This document shows, one piece after another, positions 10,300-21,100 of a DNA stretch of 64,000 nt. This DNA is from Astragalus membranaceus (taxonomy: Eukaryota; Streptophyta; Magnoliopsida; Fabales; Fabaceae): NCBI GenBank assembly GCA_039519185.1, contig CM076849.1, positions 64,834,834-64,898,833 of the forward strand, read 5' to 3'. A program made the translations under genes and the position numbers. The notes beneath the pieces were generated by a model that was not told where the DNA came from, searched no databases, and saw only the letters and a list, made by a program, of their open reading frames with translations. Each line of letters starts with the position of its first letter. The stretch's first letter is position 1.

Positions 10300-10490
10300 C
10301 GGATTTACCATTCAGAGAGCTATTTCTGATTTGCCATCGGATTTACCATCGGATCTACATACATCCGATCTTCCTTAGCAGAAATAGTAAGTCGGATCTA
10401 GCTATATCTGATTTCCCCATCGTATCTACCTATATCCGATTTCGCATCGGATATAGCTAGATCCGATTTGTGTTTTATTTTTGTTTAAAA
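10300..10490. repeat. Left subterminal array of MULE 1
   Basis: Repeats of ATCCGATTT and its inverse AAATCGGAT, often as palindromic pairs around TACCTA/TAGCTA, fill the left end. The matching array is at about 13100-13325 in the right end, for example AAATCGGATATACC facing GGTAGATCCGATTT. Likely protein-binding sites for mobilisation (inference). Confidence 0.75.
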
Positions 10491-10506
10491 ATTTGTTTTT
10501 TTCCCA

Positions 10507-12363
10507 GTGTCCAATAGGTATCAAGGGGAGTCCTCGGCTCACGCCTTGCCATCTGCTCCCAGTACACGCACCCGCCACAGGATTGCGGGACATGCGTCTA
10601 CCCGGCGTAGCCGACAGCAGCAGTATCAGCAGGTGGAGGGGGCCCCAGACTATCACTATGAGGAGGGCCAGCAGGGGAACCCTTTTGATGAGCATTCTAT
10701 GTCTGAGGACCATTCTATGCCTGAGGACCATTCTATGCCTGAGGACTACCAGCAGCAGTATTATCAGCAGCAGCAGCAGTACCAGGAGGATCAGCCTCAG
10801 CAGGGGCATCGGGAACAACATGAGGAGCAGCCTCCTCTATTCACTGGGCTAGCATCTCATGTTAGTACCGTTATACTGAGAGACCCGGTAAGTTTAATTT
10901 ATTTACGTAGCCTTCTTAGTTTAATTTATTTACATAGCCTTATTTTTATTTTTTTTATAATACAGACATATGAGCGTAAATTGAAGGTTACCAACCATGG
11001 TAACAAGCTGGCTCAGAGACTGCTTGGGTTTTCCCAAAACCACCGGTTGTGGGCCTTTATCACAGGTTCCGGATTAGCCCCCCTCGTCTCGACCGGACAT
11101 ACAAAGGTGGACCATGAGCTGATGTCTGCTTTTCTTGAGAGGTGGCACTCAGAGACATCGTCATTTCACTTACCATTTGGTGAAATGACGATTACTTTGG
11201 ATGATGTCTCCTATTTGCTGCATTTACCCATTACGGGGAACTACTACAGAGCTCCACCTACTTCTGTCACCACTGATCAGGCCATCCACCTAGGAGGAGG
11301 CGGGGCTGGAGTGTCGAGCTTCATCTGGCCCATATTACCGTTTTCAGTGGCTGCAAGAGATTGTTAGTAGAGGGTCCATAGAGAATGACATGCGTCCTGC
11401 TGTCAGGGCCTTTATCCTTCTGATCCTGAGCGGGTCCATCTTCACAGTCAAGACCGGTGACAGGGCTGAGGCTAAGTGGCTGCTGCTACTTGCGGATGTC
11501 AGTGCAGCTGGTGTGGGATCATATGCATGGGGGCAGCAGCACTTGCCTTCATGTATGACCAGCTGAACTACTTCTGCTTGGACCAGGCGCATCAGTTAGG
11601 AGGGTATACGACCCTCTTACAGGTAATAGATTTAAGTTAATTTTTTCCGAGTTTGGTTAAATTTTTGTTAAACAGTTTTTAATTCACCATGTTGTTTATC
11701 TTTGCATTTCAGAGCTGGATTTTATGGTATTTTCCTCAGCTAGTGGAGAAGAGGAGTGGATTACGGGCTAGAGCACTGTGTGGGCGTTGGAGGAAGAAGA
11801 AGACAGATGAAGTGAAGCTGGGGGTATGCAGGCAGATGATTGATGCGCTGACCTCGAATGATGTCTGTTGGCGACCGTTTGAGGAGCATCGGGGGGATAG
11901 AGACTTTGAGCAGGTGTCATTATACAGGGGACACTTCAGCTGGGGAGACATTATTGTTCCCTACATGCCAGATAGGTGCCTCAGACAGTTTGGGTACGTG
12001 CAGGTCATCCCACGTCACCCTTTTACTTGTCGTCCGAGCCATGCAGACTGCATTTTTCGTATTGCACATTATATGGCTATGGTGGAGGAGGTTTTGCGTA
12101 CTACTTATCCTGCTGAGGAGTTGGGTCAGGTTGCTCCGGACTACTTACATTGGTATGTGAGAGCATCTATTCCTAGACTCTTACGGGTTGCATCACCACC
12201 ACCACCACCAGTACAGCCAGCTGCACCACCAGTACAGCCAGATTTGCTCGAGATTGTGGAGGAGGAGATTCGGAGGGGGCTTCGGAGCGGAGACATTAGG
12301 ATGAGTAGTCAGACATACGCTCGCCTCACGCGGTTACTGGATATGCTACTGAGGCGTGACTAG
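10507..12363 (+). pseudogene. Plant mobile domain (PMD) gene of MULE 1
   Basis: Exons are 10507-10887, 10966-11622 and 11713-12363. The N-terminus is Gln/Met-rich low complexity. Exon 2 begins the PMD core (RKLKVTNHGNKLAQRLLGFS, then FLERWHSETSSFHLPFGEMT and ITLDDVSYLLHLPITG). Exon 3 carries the conserved C-terminal half (SWILWYFPQLVEK, RDFEQVSLYRGHFSWGDIIV, PYMPDRCLRQFGYVQ) and a Pro-rich tail. No ATG opens the frame: it begins at a GTG directly after an acceptor-like CCCAG, so the start is either split by an upstream intron or lost. A compensating pair of frameshifts near 11290 and 11532 puts about 80 codons out of frame, so this copy is probably inactive. The PMD is known from transposons and the domesticated MAIN/MAIL1 silencing proteins. 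Confidence 0.75.
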
Positions 12364-12525
12364 GGGGTTTTGTGGGATTGTATGTTTGAACTATTTTTTT
12401 TATGACTTGATTCTTATTATTTCTTGCTTATTATATTTGTGGAGTTTCATTAAAATTTTGATTTCATTCATGCGATAAAAGATAAAACATAACCAACTAC
12501 AATAACAATAGATAGATACATTTTC

Positions 12526-12933
12526 CTAAAATTCTGGTCCTCGAACACGACGTAAAATCTCATTCACACTCCGTTGAGTTTCCACGTACAGCTCCAACGG
12601 CTTATACCCCTAAAGCGTATCATGGATGTTTAACATGTTCGCGACGTCTTCGTCAGTCTTGATTGTCATGGACGAGAAGGAAACGCGGCCCTCATCTCCA
12701 AGATAGGGTTTGCGATAAGTGATACTAGTGACATCACGGTCGTCACCAGTCACTTGAACTTTGGACCACACTTTATCCTTCAAACCTTCAAACCCCATGC
12801 CGCGGTGGATTCTGCATAACACCGGTTGAGGACTCCAGAAGTGGACACCATCTTCTCTCATCGTGATTTGGCCCCGATGATGTATACCGCAAAGCCTATT
12901 GTCATCTGAGCATTGAGTGAGACATATCTCCAT
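12526..12933 (-). pseudogene. Small convergent gene of MULE 1, about 135 codons, with one nonsense codon
   Basis: The start ATG is at 12933-12931. The frame encodes CGIHHRGQITMREDGVHFWS, then PVLCRIHRGMGFEGLKDKV, TSITYRKP, DEDVANMLNIHDTL, and reaches a TAG at 12612-12610. Beyond it the same frame goes on with LELYVETQRSVNEIL to a TAG at 12526. That tail matches the tail of the intact relative at 16983-17408, so the first TAG is a premature stop. A TATA box lies about 70 bp upstream. The fold is likely a small beta-rich/PB1-like domain by look, but the family is not firmly recognised. It converges on the PMD gene with about 160 bp between stops. Confidence 0.7.
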
Positions 12934-13000
12934 TTTGGATGAGTGAAATAAGCAAGTGAGAGTGAAATTTTTGAGTGAAAAGAATGAGGTTGGCAATGAG

Positions 13001-13008
13001 TATTTATA
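13001..13008 (-). promoter_or_regulatory. TATA box of the small MULE 1 gene
   Basis: On the minus strand TATAAATA lies about 70 bases upstream of the ATG at 12933, at a position usual for plant core promoters with a short leader. The relative in MULE 2 has the same arrangement. Confidence 0.65.
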
Positions 13009-13099
13009 GAATTTGTCAATGATTATCAACCGTTGATATTGTCGGTGCAATCTACACCGTTGATCAACATTGGCAGTCAAATCCTACCCGTCGAATTTA

Positions 13100-13325
13100 G
13101 TACAAATCGGATTTACCTATCAGGGAGGTACATCTGATTTGCATTTTAACAAAGCGGACATACCCCCACTGATAGGTATATCCGCTTTTATATTTTAACA
13201 AATCGGATATACCTCACTAAAGGTAGATCCGATTTCCCCCCACTAATTCTAATCGGATATACGTAAATCCGTATTTTATTTTTGTGAATCGGATCTACCT
13301 ACCTTATATGTAGATCCGATTTAAG
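13100..13325. repeat. Right subterminal array of MULE 1
   Basis: At least eight copies of AAATCGGAT/ATCCGATTT-like words, largely as facing pairs, mirror the array at the left end. They lie upstream of the small gene, so they could also be part of its promoter. Confidence 0.75.
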
Positions 13326-13414
13326 ACAATTTAACCAGGGGTATTTTCGTCTTAAAATTTCTTGTGGGGGGTATATGGTGATATGACGGGGTACAAAAAA
13401 AACCCCTGATTTAA

Positions 13415-15581
13415 TAGAGAGGGGATGACCCCATTTCACCTTAGTTCAGAAAAATTGAAGATGAGAATAGTTAGAGAGAGGGAGAAGTCGAACTTGAGGG
13501 AGAGAAAGAGAGTAAAGTTGAAACACATTCTTCCATTTTCCCCTTACATCAAAATCTGAAAACCCTCACTTCTCACCACTTACATTTCAGTTCATGGATG
13601 CTTTAGAACCATGATTTCCATTCCTTCCTACCATTCAAAATCTGAGTTTTGGTGCTCCTCCTCTTCAAGTGTGATTTGAAGCTTGCATGTGGGTGCAAGA
13701 GCTTGTTGGTGAAGATTGTCTTGATGCATGTTAGTTTGGGGGTTTGCTTAGGACATTGTGAGAGCTACATTGTGGTTGAAAGAGTTCAAGCAGAGGGATT
13801 TGGTGTTGGGGTCAAATTTGGGAAGCTTAGAAGCTTATGGTGTGCTTAGGACTTCAATCTTGCTTGCAATTGATTTCTAATTCAGCTCTAAGGTGAGTTT
13901 TTTTTGACTTAAGATGTATTCTTTTGATGTTTTTGCCATTAATATGATCTTATTCTGAACTTGAATGAAATGCATGTGTGTTTGATGATTTGAAATGTGT
14001 GAAATTCTGAAATGGTGCTGAAATGAAATTGTTGTATGTTGATTGAGTAAATTGCAAGACTTAATATCAAATTGGATACATTAATTAAGCATACATGTAT
14101 TGTTTTCCATGAACTTTATGTGTATAGTGCATTTGAAGTTGAGTTTAGTGAGTTGGAGGAGCATAGGAATCAAAACAAAGACGGAAAAGAGTCAAGTTTT
14201 CACAAAATTTGCATAATCTGCACTTGCACTGCACAGGTCGCATTCCGACCCGAGCTGTCGCGTCGCGACCAATCACGAACTATGAAGAGAAAAGCTACTG
14301 GACCCTATTGCGACGGGATGGGACAAGGTCGCGTCGCGACCATGTGTAAATTTCAGCAAATGGGCTTTTGCACTATTTCAACGATAACTTTTGATTCGGG
14401 AACCCGATTGAGGTGTTCTCGGATGTGTTGGAAAGCTAACGCAAAAATATATATTTATAAGTGAATAATGCTTTACATTTATGTATATATACTCTGTTAC
14501 ATTTGATGTATATTTGATTGAAATTAACGAGGTTACGATTATGCGGTAATTGTATAAGTTGAACGATATTGTTTCATTAAACGAACTAACGAGTGGGAAC
14601 ATAATATTGGTTATGAACAAAACACTATGGGGATTACGATCCCAAGAGGTTACTTAGCGTACTTGGAATGGGAGGTCAAATCTCCCGAGTTCAAGGCCCA
14701 TAGTTGTTATCCGGTCAAGACCGGGGTGGGTTCTCCGTTATGGTTGACGTTGTTCAACTACTTATGGATTACGCTAAGTTAAGAAAGAGGTTAATTAGCA
14801 TACTTGGAATGGGAGGTTGTGGCTCCTGAGTTCAAGGCCCAAATTGGTTATCCGGCCAAGGCCGGGTTGGGTTCTTCGCTGAAATTGACTTAGTTCAGGT
14901 TCTTATGGATTATGCTAAAGAGGATAAGTTAAGACAAGTAATAAGAGACTAAGTAGTGTACTTGAAATGAGAGGGCAAATCTCTTGAGTTCAAGGCCCAT
15001 ATTGGTTATTCGGTCAAGATCGGGTTGGGTTCTCCGTTGTGGTTGACGTTGTTCAACTACTTATGGATTACGCTAAGTTATACAAGTGGAAAGATAAGTA
15101 AAAGACAACGAGAGGTATACGGTGAAGGGTCGCGAAAGAACTCACTGAGATTGTAAATCTCACCATTTATGTTGTTGTGTTTTCAGATTGACAGGATAAG
15201 ACCAAACAAGGCGAGGAGAAGTAGCAGCTGTTGTGGCTACTTTAGTTTATGGGATCTTTAGAGACTTAAGTTTAATAGTGTAGTTCACCCTAGTTAATGG
15301 CTATGTATTGTATCTTTGAAACATTAGTCTTTGAGTTTGTAATTAAGTTAATGTATTAAGTCTAAATCGTTCTTTTGGATTTGAACTAGAATTAAGAAAT
15401 GACTTATGTAAACTGTTTCAGTTATGTCGTTTAGTTGTCCTTTTGGTATTTATGTTGGGGTGAGGGGTGGGGTGGTTGATTGAGTATGTGTTTGGGAAGG
15501 GTTTGGGGTGTGGGGAGTAGGTAAAGTAGGGTCGGGGTTGAATTGTTGGAAAACAACCTCTATACCCGTAACTGGAAATTA
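13415..15581. repeat. LTR-like or other old repeat with ~150-bp tandem units
   Basis: Three diverged tandem copies start near 14650, 14791 and 14950. Each has ACTTGGAATGGGAGG, GAGTTCAAGGCCCA, GGTTATCCGGTCAAG and TTATGGATTACGCTAAG. Around 15120-15210 the text (AAAGAACTCACTGAGATT, then a TTTTCAG) resembles the LTR of a Ty3/gypsy chromovirus, so this may be a solo LTR or LTR piece into which MULE 1 jumped. TG/CA ends and a target duplication were not found. Small ORFs here are not convincing genes. Confidence 0.4.
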
Positions 15582-15952
15582 CTTTCCCCACACCCCCTCC
15601 TACTCTTTCACACCCCCTAACTTCTAAAAACCCTAAACTACCCTCAACTTAAAAAAAAAAAAAACCCTCACACCCTCACACCCCTCACTCCTCTCACTTT
15701 CCCTTTCCCTTTCATTCGAACCATTCCTCTCCTCCTCTCATTCGAACCCTTCCCTTTCACTCTCCCTCTCACTCAACTTCTCACAACTCACTCAATCTCA
15801 CCCAATCTCCCACTCAATCTTCTCCACAAACACCCTCAAGACCACCTGGGTTTTGTTCGCGTCCTCTCACTCTCTCTAATCGTTCCATTTTCATTCAGGT
15901 AACCCTCTCTCCCTTCTGTCCATTTAAGTTTTTTTTTTCTGTGCATCTGCTG

Positions 15953-16125
15953 TGTTCGCATGACCTCATGCGAACACGTGAAAACGAAGGTGTTCGAATG
16001 AGGTCATGCGAACACCGTTCGAATGAGGCCATGCGAACACCCGTTCGAATGGGGTTGTTCGAACACGTGCGAATGCTTTTATTCGAACAGGTGCGAATGA
16101 TGCTGTTCGAACAGGTGTGACAGTA
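15953..16125. repeat. Left subterminal array of MULE 2
   Basis: Repeats of GTTCGAATG, CATGCGAACA and TTCGAACAGGTG alternate in both orientations. The matching array is at about 17705-17880. This array falls inside the predicted 5' leader intron (15899-16183) of the PMD gene. Confidence 0.75.
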
Positions 16126-16185
16126 TTGTTTCTGTTATTTTGCTGATTATGTTGCTTAATTGGTTTAATGGTTGTTGTTTCAGAT

Positions 16186-16825
16186 ATGGTGAGGCATCGT
16201 GGCGGTAGTTCGCAACAGCCGGAGCGTAGGCCACCCCCGACGGCTTCCGAACGCAAACGGAGGCAAGATGGAGCTGAACCTTCCCGGAGGGGTAGGCGTA
16301 GGGACGTCCCTCCTCCCCCACCGGAGGTTGATGATATTGTCCGGGATGTTGAGCGTGATGCTCAATTTCCGGCATATGAGCTGGCCGGCCCTTCTGGTCA
16401 TGCACATGAGGAGGGAGGTGCTCAACATGAGGAGGATGTTGAGCCTCAGGAGCCTGCTGCTGCTCCTAGGGCTACATTCCCATTCCCTGGTGGACCTGTT
16501 GATGGTTCTGTCTTGCCCACATACGGGTCTCATATTTTGACTGAGTTCTATGCTGGCCGGGTAAGTTATTGTTATATAATAGCGTGTTGTCAATTTTGTT
16601 TCTTATTTTGTTGAACATATTGGTTTATTGTGCCGGTGTCATTTGTCAATGCAGGTTCGGCCGGACATAACTACGATTCCACATGGACCGGTTAACCTTG
16701 TGGTCCATGCTAGGATCAGGGAGACTCTTATCCTATCGGGGTTGTTCCCTCTCTTAGGACTTGGTTTTCCCCTCACTCAAAAGGGGCTGTATAATTTAAC
16801 TGTTTGGAACTTTTGTATAATTTAA
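16186..16825 (+). pseudogene. Truncated PMD gene of MULE 2
   Basis: Exon 1 (ATG at 16186 to 16560, donor GTAAGT) encodes an Arg/Pro/Glu-rich head (MVRHRGGSSQQPERR) and FPFPGGPVDGSVL, YGSHILTEFYAGR, the beginning of a PMD gene. Exon 2 (16655-16825) continues VRPDITTIPHGPVNLVVHAR, then runs into a short unrelated tail and stops. The bulk of the PMD core is deleted. The intron sits at the same position as in the other two PMD copies. A CAG-GTAACC donor at 15898/15899 and a TTTCAG acceptor just before the ATG suggest a leader intron. Not functional as a PMD protein. Confidence 0.7.
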
Positions 16826-16982
16826 CTACTTTTGATATTATTAAGTATTTTTGTGATGTCATCTACTTAATTTGGCGCAAATTTATTGCCTTTTTATTAC
16901 AAACCATAACCATACATGAAATACAAAAGACATGAAATACGAAAGACATAAAACCAACATAAGCAAACAACTAACTAAGAAA

Positions 16983-17408
16983 CTAGTGTTTCGGTCGTCC
17001 CTGTTCCAGAAGATAAATGATCTCTTCTGGAGTGCGTATTGTGTCCACGTACAACTCTAAGACTTGTCGCCCCATCGGAAGTGTAGCATGATATTCCATC
17101 ATGGTCCCAACGTCGTCATCGTTGCGGATCTCCATAACTGTAAAATAGCCAGTCCCGTAATCAAGCCGGTTGTACTTTCGGTAACGTATACGCGCCACGT
17201 CTTTACGCCACGCTCCCTCTGGACGAATCTTCCTCTCAGCCTTTTCCTTCAGTTGGGCGAAGGTGATGTCCTTACTCATCCTGCAGAATACATGGTTAGG
17301 ACAACGAAACACAACACCATGTTCGTCGGTGGTGACAGTCCCATGGTGATGAAGGGCAGTTAGGAATTTGGTGGATGAGTACTGGGTTGAGCACAATTGC
17401 CATTCCAT
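16983..17408 (-). CDS. Small convergent MULE 2 protein, 141 aa, intact
   Basis: The intact frame starts with ATG at 17408-17406 and ends at 16983. It encodes TALHHHGTVTTDEHGVVFRC then HVFCRMSKDITFAQLKEKAE, IRYRKYNRLDYG, NDDDVGTMMEYHATL and LELYVDTIRTPEEIIYLLEQ. The same pattern of HH-x-G, G-V-x-F, CR, LK-x-K, YRK, D-DV-x-M, LELYV and EI is found in the small gene of MULE 1, although overall identity is low. A TATA box lies about 105 bp upstream. There is no signal peptide or membrane segment. Function is unknown. The N-terminal half looks like the PB1-like/ubiquitin-fold heads found in some plant MULE proteins, which is an impression and not a domain match. Confidence 0.7.
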   Translation of the reverse strand: MEWQLCSTQYSSTKFLTALHHHGTVTTDEHGVVFRCPNHVFCRMSKDITFAQLKEKAERKIRPEGAWRKDVARIRYRKYNRLDYGTGYFTVMEIRNDDDVGTMMEYHATLPMGRQVLELYVDTIRTPEEIIYLLEQGRPKH

Positions 17409-17510
17409 TTCAGCTTGGTTGTAGCTGTCAAGAGGGAGAGTAGGTTTTGGTGAAGAAGCAGATTAGGGTTTGGTGAAGAAGGTCTGAGGATGTGAACCCC
17501 ATTTTATAAT

Positions 17511-17518
17511 AGGCATGG
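17511..17518 (-). promoter_or_regulatory. TATA box of the small MULE 2 gene
   Basis: On the minus strand TATAAAAT lies about 105 bases upstream of the ATG at 17408. The placement is comparable to the TATA box of the MULE 1 small gene. Confidence 0.6.
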
Positions 17519-17704
17519 TGAAATGTCAGCCGTTGATTTCATTTTTAGATCACAAATCTGAGCCGTTTAAATTCTATCCGTTCAGACACATTTTCCAAAG
17601 GGATTGACATCCACTCCTTTATCTGACACACATTTGACTGATTGTAAGCCGTTGATCAAAACTGTCGGTGGAATCTGAGACGTCCAATATCTGTCGCTCT
17701 GCAA

Positions 17705-17880
17705 CACTGGTTCGAATAGCCTCATGCGAACATGTTCGCATGACCACATTCGAACCTGTTCGCATGACCCCATTCGAACAGGTGAAAAACACCCAAGAGG
17801 GTGTGTCCCCATATTTAACACACGCGAATGGCCTCGTGCGAACCTGTTCGAAGGCCCGTGTTCGAACAGGTGAAAATTCA
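17705..17880. repeat. Right subterminal array of MULE 2
   Basis: Repeats GGTTCGAAT, CATGCGAACATG, CATTCGAACCTG and GTTCGAACAGGTG are in mixed orientation, mirroring the left array of the element. Confidence 0.75.
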
Positions 17881-18102
17881 TGAAAAAAAAGAGGTTTGGC
17901 CTGGCCTTTTGGTCATTTCACACCCTTATGGGGTGTGTTTCGAGTAGGAGGGGGTGTGGGAAAAGCAAACGCCACAGATAATCCCAAAACAAAAAGGCCC
18001 ATCAAAAGCCCATTAGAAATCACATGCATTGGGTCAGTGTTGCTGCTGCTGCCAAGTTGTGAGCAAGAGATAGATTCCTCCTCCACTCTGTGTTGCCGGA
18101 AA

Positions 18103-21100
18103 ATGGATCGGAGCTCTTTCTCCCCGGGAACACGGAGAACCCGACCCAAATCTGAGATATACTCTACCTTCGTGGTTCACGACGACGAAGATGACGACAA
18201 CGGAGAAACCAGCCGGCGGTGGAAAGCCGGAAGCTCCGAAACCCAGGACGATCCATACGCGACAATGTTGTACAAAGACAACGGCCACGATGACGACGAA
18301 GATGATGAAGACTCCTCTCTCCCTCCGCTCCTCAAGCGTCTCCCCAAAGACTTTGGCGGCGGATCGTCGATGGACTACGACAATGATGACAACGACGCCG
18401 GCGATTTCGGCACTGTGATCGTGAAGTCCGATCGGAGCCGGCAGCGGGATCGGCCTCCTTCTGGCATAGCTTCACCGGCAGGCTCAACTTGGAGGGCTGG
18501 GAGTTCTTCTCAGGCTAGTACTTTTAACAGGCACGGCGGGGACGATAACGACGACGATGGCGGAGGGTTTTCAACCTTCGTCGTGCGTTCCACGGTGAAG
18601 TCCGGAGAGAGAGAGTCGGTAAGCGGAACTGTGGTGCGGCGTACGGGCGGTGGCGGCGTAGGTTCAACGATGGAGAGAGCTGTGGCTAGCATGCAGGCGG
18701 CTGGAGAGTTTGGATTCGGGAAGCAGAGGAAGGGAAGCGTATCCTCGCAAAACGAGGAGGGAAAACAGCAATCGATAACCACCAAGGTTTCTACGAGTTC
18801 GATCCCTGACAGTGTTACCAGAGAGGACCCTACCACTAAGTACGAATTGCTCAATGAACTTGGTAGGTTCCAAATAGTCGATTCGGGCTCGTTCCTTTTA
18901 TATTATTATCCACTCTTGTTTTGCTTTGCATACTTTGTTAATGGTTTATGCTCTGGGAATTGTTGCAGGGAAGGGATCTTATGGTGCTGTTTACAAAGCG
19001 AGGGATTTAAGAACTTCTGAGATGGTTGCTATCAAAGTCATATCCTTATCTGAAGGGGTGAGCTTCTGTTTCTTTTTGTATTCTGTTTATTTGGTTAATA
19101 GATTAAACTCAATTTGAACTGTTCTAAATGAACTATGATGATTCTTGCCCTCATTAGGAGGAGGGGTATGAGGAAATTCGTGGCGAGATTGAGATGTTAC
19201 AGCAATGCAATCATCCTAATGTTGTCCGTTATCTTGGAAGCTATCAAGGAGAGGAGTATCTTTGGGTGAGAACTAAGAATGCTTTTCCTAACCTGAAATC
19301 ATTTTTCGTATGGCACTGCTTTTGTGAAACTCGAACTAGATTTAGAGTTTATTTGTGACTTGTGAATAATCATGTTTGTCTTTTTGTTTGGGCTTTTCAT
19401 TTGGGTTATGATGATTAGGTAATGATTTGCTTAGAGGGATGTATGCATATTTGGCTTTTGTTATTTGTTGTTTCTTTCACTAGGACCTTTTTCTTCACCT
19501 GTCTCAACAAATGTCCTTCCCTGCTTACTCACTTCTTTTGGATAAACTTTCTTAATTTGTTTGTTAAAAATGGTTTCTGAATTCTGATTAAGATTTTGGC
19601 AGATAGTGATGGAATACTGTGGTGGTGGTAGTGTTGCTGATCTGATGAACGTGACTGATGAATCACTGGATGAGGGTCAAATAGCATATATCTGTAGAGA
19701 AGCACTGAAGGTATAGTTGATTGACTGGATCATCACTGGATGTGTACTGAGTATATCCGACCTGTTGATGTTTCCTTTAACCTCTACCAAGGTTTTCAGC
19801 CGAAGTGTTCTTGATTGCTGTAGATAAATTTGGAGAACAGAATACATCAACAGAATTATTTGAACCAAGATTTCTGCTGCGTGTCTGTCTGCATGTTATT
19901 GGTTTTTTCCTAATATTTTCCTTGATTTTGTATAGGGACTTGAATATTTACACTCAATTTTTAAAGTCCATAGAGACATCAAAGGTGGGAATATCTTATT
20001 AACTGAACAAGGAGATGTCAAACTAGGTGAGTACGGCAGGTGCATTTTTGTATAATAAAAAATTTGCTGAGTTCCCTTAATTGCTGATCCAATTGATGAT
20101 TTTCATTGTTTACTTGAACAAGGAAAACATAAACAGCATAAAATTATGCATTCAACAAGAAAAATATTATAAGATCTTGTCATATTCCAACAGAACAGTG
20201 TATGTTGCGAAGTTTTGAATATGTACTCAATTTTTTATTTTTATTTTATCTTTAAAAATGTACAAAACCCTGAGAATTAACCATGACATTGCTATTCTTA
20301 ATGTCTTTTTGATGCATTTCAATTTAGTTGTCAAAAGCATTTTAGGAGCTGGATTTAATTATGTGTTTCAAGGTTAAAATTGAGTGTGGCACATATACTT
20401 CTAGGAAATTGCAGGAAGATATTGTAATAAAGAAATTATCTGTGTACATGTTCACTCTATGCTTTTTTCCTTCATTTATTGAAATTTAGATTTCTTTAGT
20501 TTTATATCCACGGCATTAATATTCCTGGACTTTTAACAGCAGACTGATTAAGAATCCTGGTTGATAATGAGCAGGAGATTTTGGTGTTGCTGCGCAGCTT
20601 ACAAGGACAATGTCAAAGCGCAATACGGTAGTTGTTGTGTAAATTATTATTTGAATGTTATTGAGTTAGATAATATATATATGAAGTGAGTAGGAACATG
20701 GCTTTTAAAAGCTTAGATGCCAAAGTTATGGTGTTGATGTATGATTGTTAACTTTTGATTAAATAGTAAGGTCAAGAACAAACATTTGTTTACTTACATT
20801 ATTGTTTTTGAAATAAATAATAAATTGGAGAAAAAGTGAAAGAGTTCCATTAAGTGCTCAGCCTAAGGCGTGACTGCATATCTTTATGTTTTATTTTAAT
20901 TAACTGTTTCTTGAGATAAATTAAACACACATCTCTGACTTCCTTCTAGCCGACAAACATTGGTCCCTGCAGATTCATATATTTATGTGTTTGCTAATTG
21001 TGTTATGTTATATGTTCTTTCCACTAAACTCATCCTTAAACTGAAATGAATATAGTTATCTTTTTGTGCATTGCATGAGTATCCTGCAGTTATCTTTTGT

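Larger units (their letters stand above)
10170..13405. mobile_element. MULE-like element 1 with PMD gene and convergent small gene
   Basis: Terminal inverted repeats of about 75 bp are clear. The left end has TTTTGTACCCCATCATATCA then TATACCCCCACA, and the inverse of the right end has TTTTGTACCCCGTCATATCA then TATACCCCCCACA. A 9-bp target duplication CTGATTTAA flanks it (10161-10169 and 13406-13414), as expected of Mutator-like elements. There is no MURA transposase. The cargo is a PMD gene on + and a small gene on -, converging. Arrays of ATCCGATTT-type words sit inside both ends. It is probably non-autonomous unless the PMD protein itself serves transposition. Confidence 0.85.
15582..17965. 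mobile_element. MULE-like element 2, same two-gene architecture, PMD gene truncated
   Basis: Terminal inverted repeats are CTTTCCCCACACCCCCTCCT then ACTC on the left, and the inverse of the right end reads CTTTTCCCACACCCCCTCCT then ACTC, followed by ACACCCC in both. No target duplication could be found. Inside are a 5' leader, a truncated PMD gene on +, a convergent small gene on -, and GTTCGAA/ATGCGAAC arrays at both ends. The gene order, orientation and spacing copy MULE 1, while the terminal sequences and arrays are different. The right end lies 137 bp before the SIK1 start codon. Confidence 0.75.

Noticed and set aside
17896..18102. Upstream ATG at 17896 as the SIK1 start
   Set aside because: The first ~70 codons translate the MULE 2 border and the host leader. 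Similarity to SIK1 proteins begins at MDRSSF (18103).
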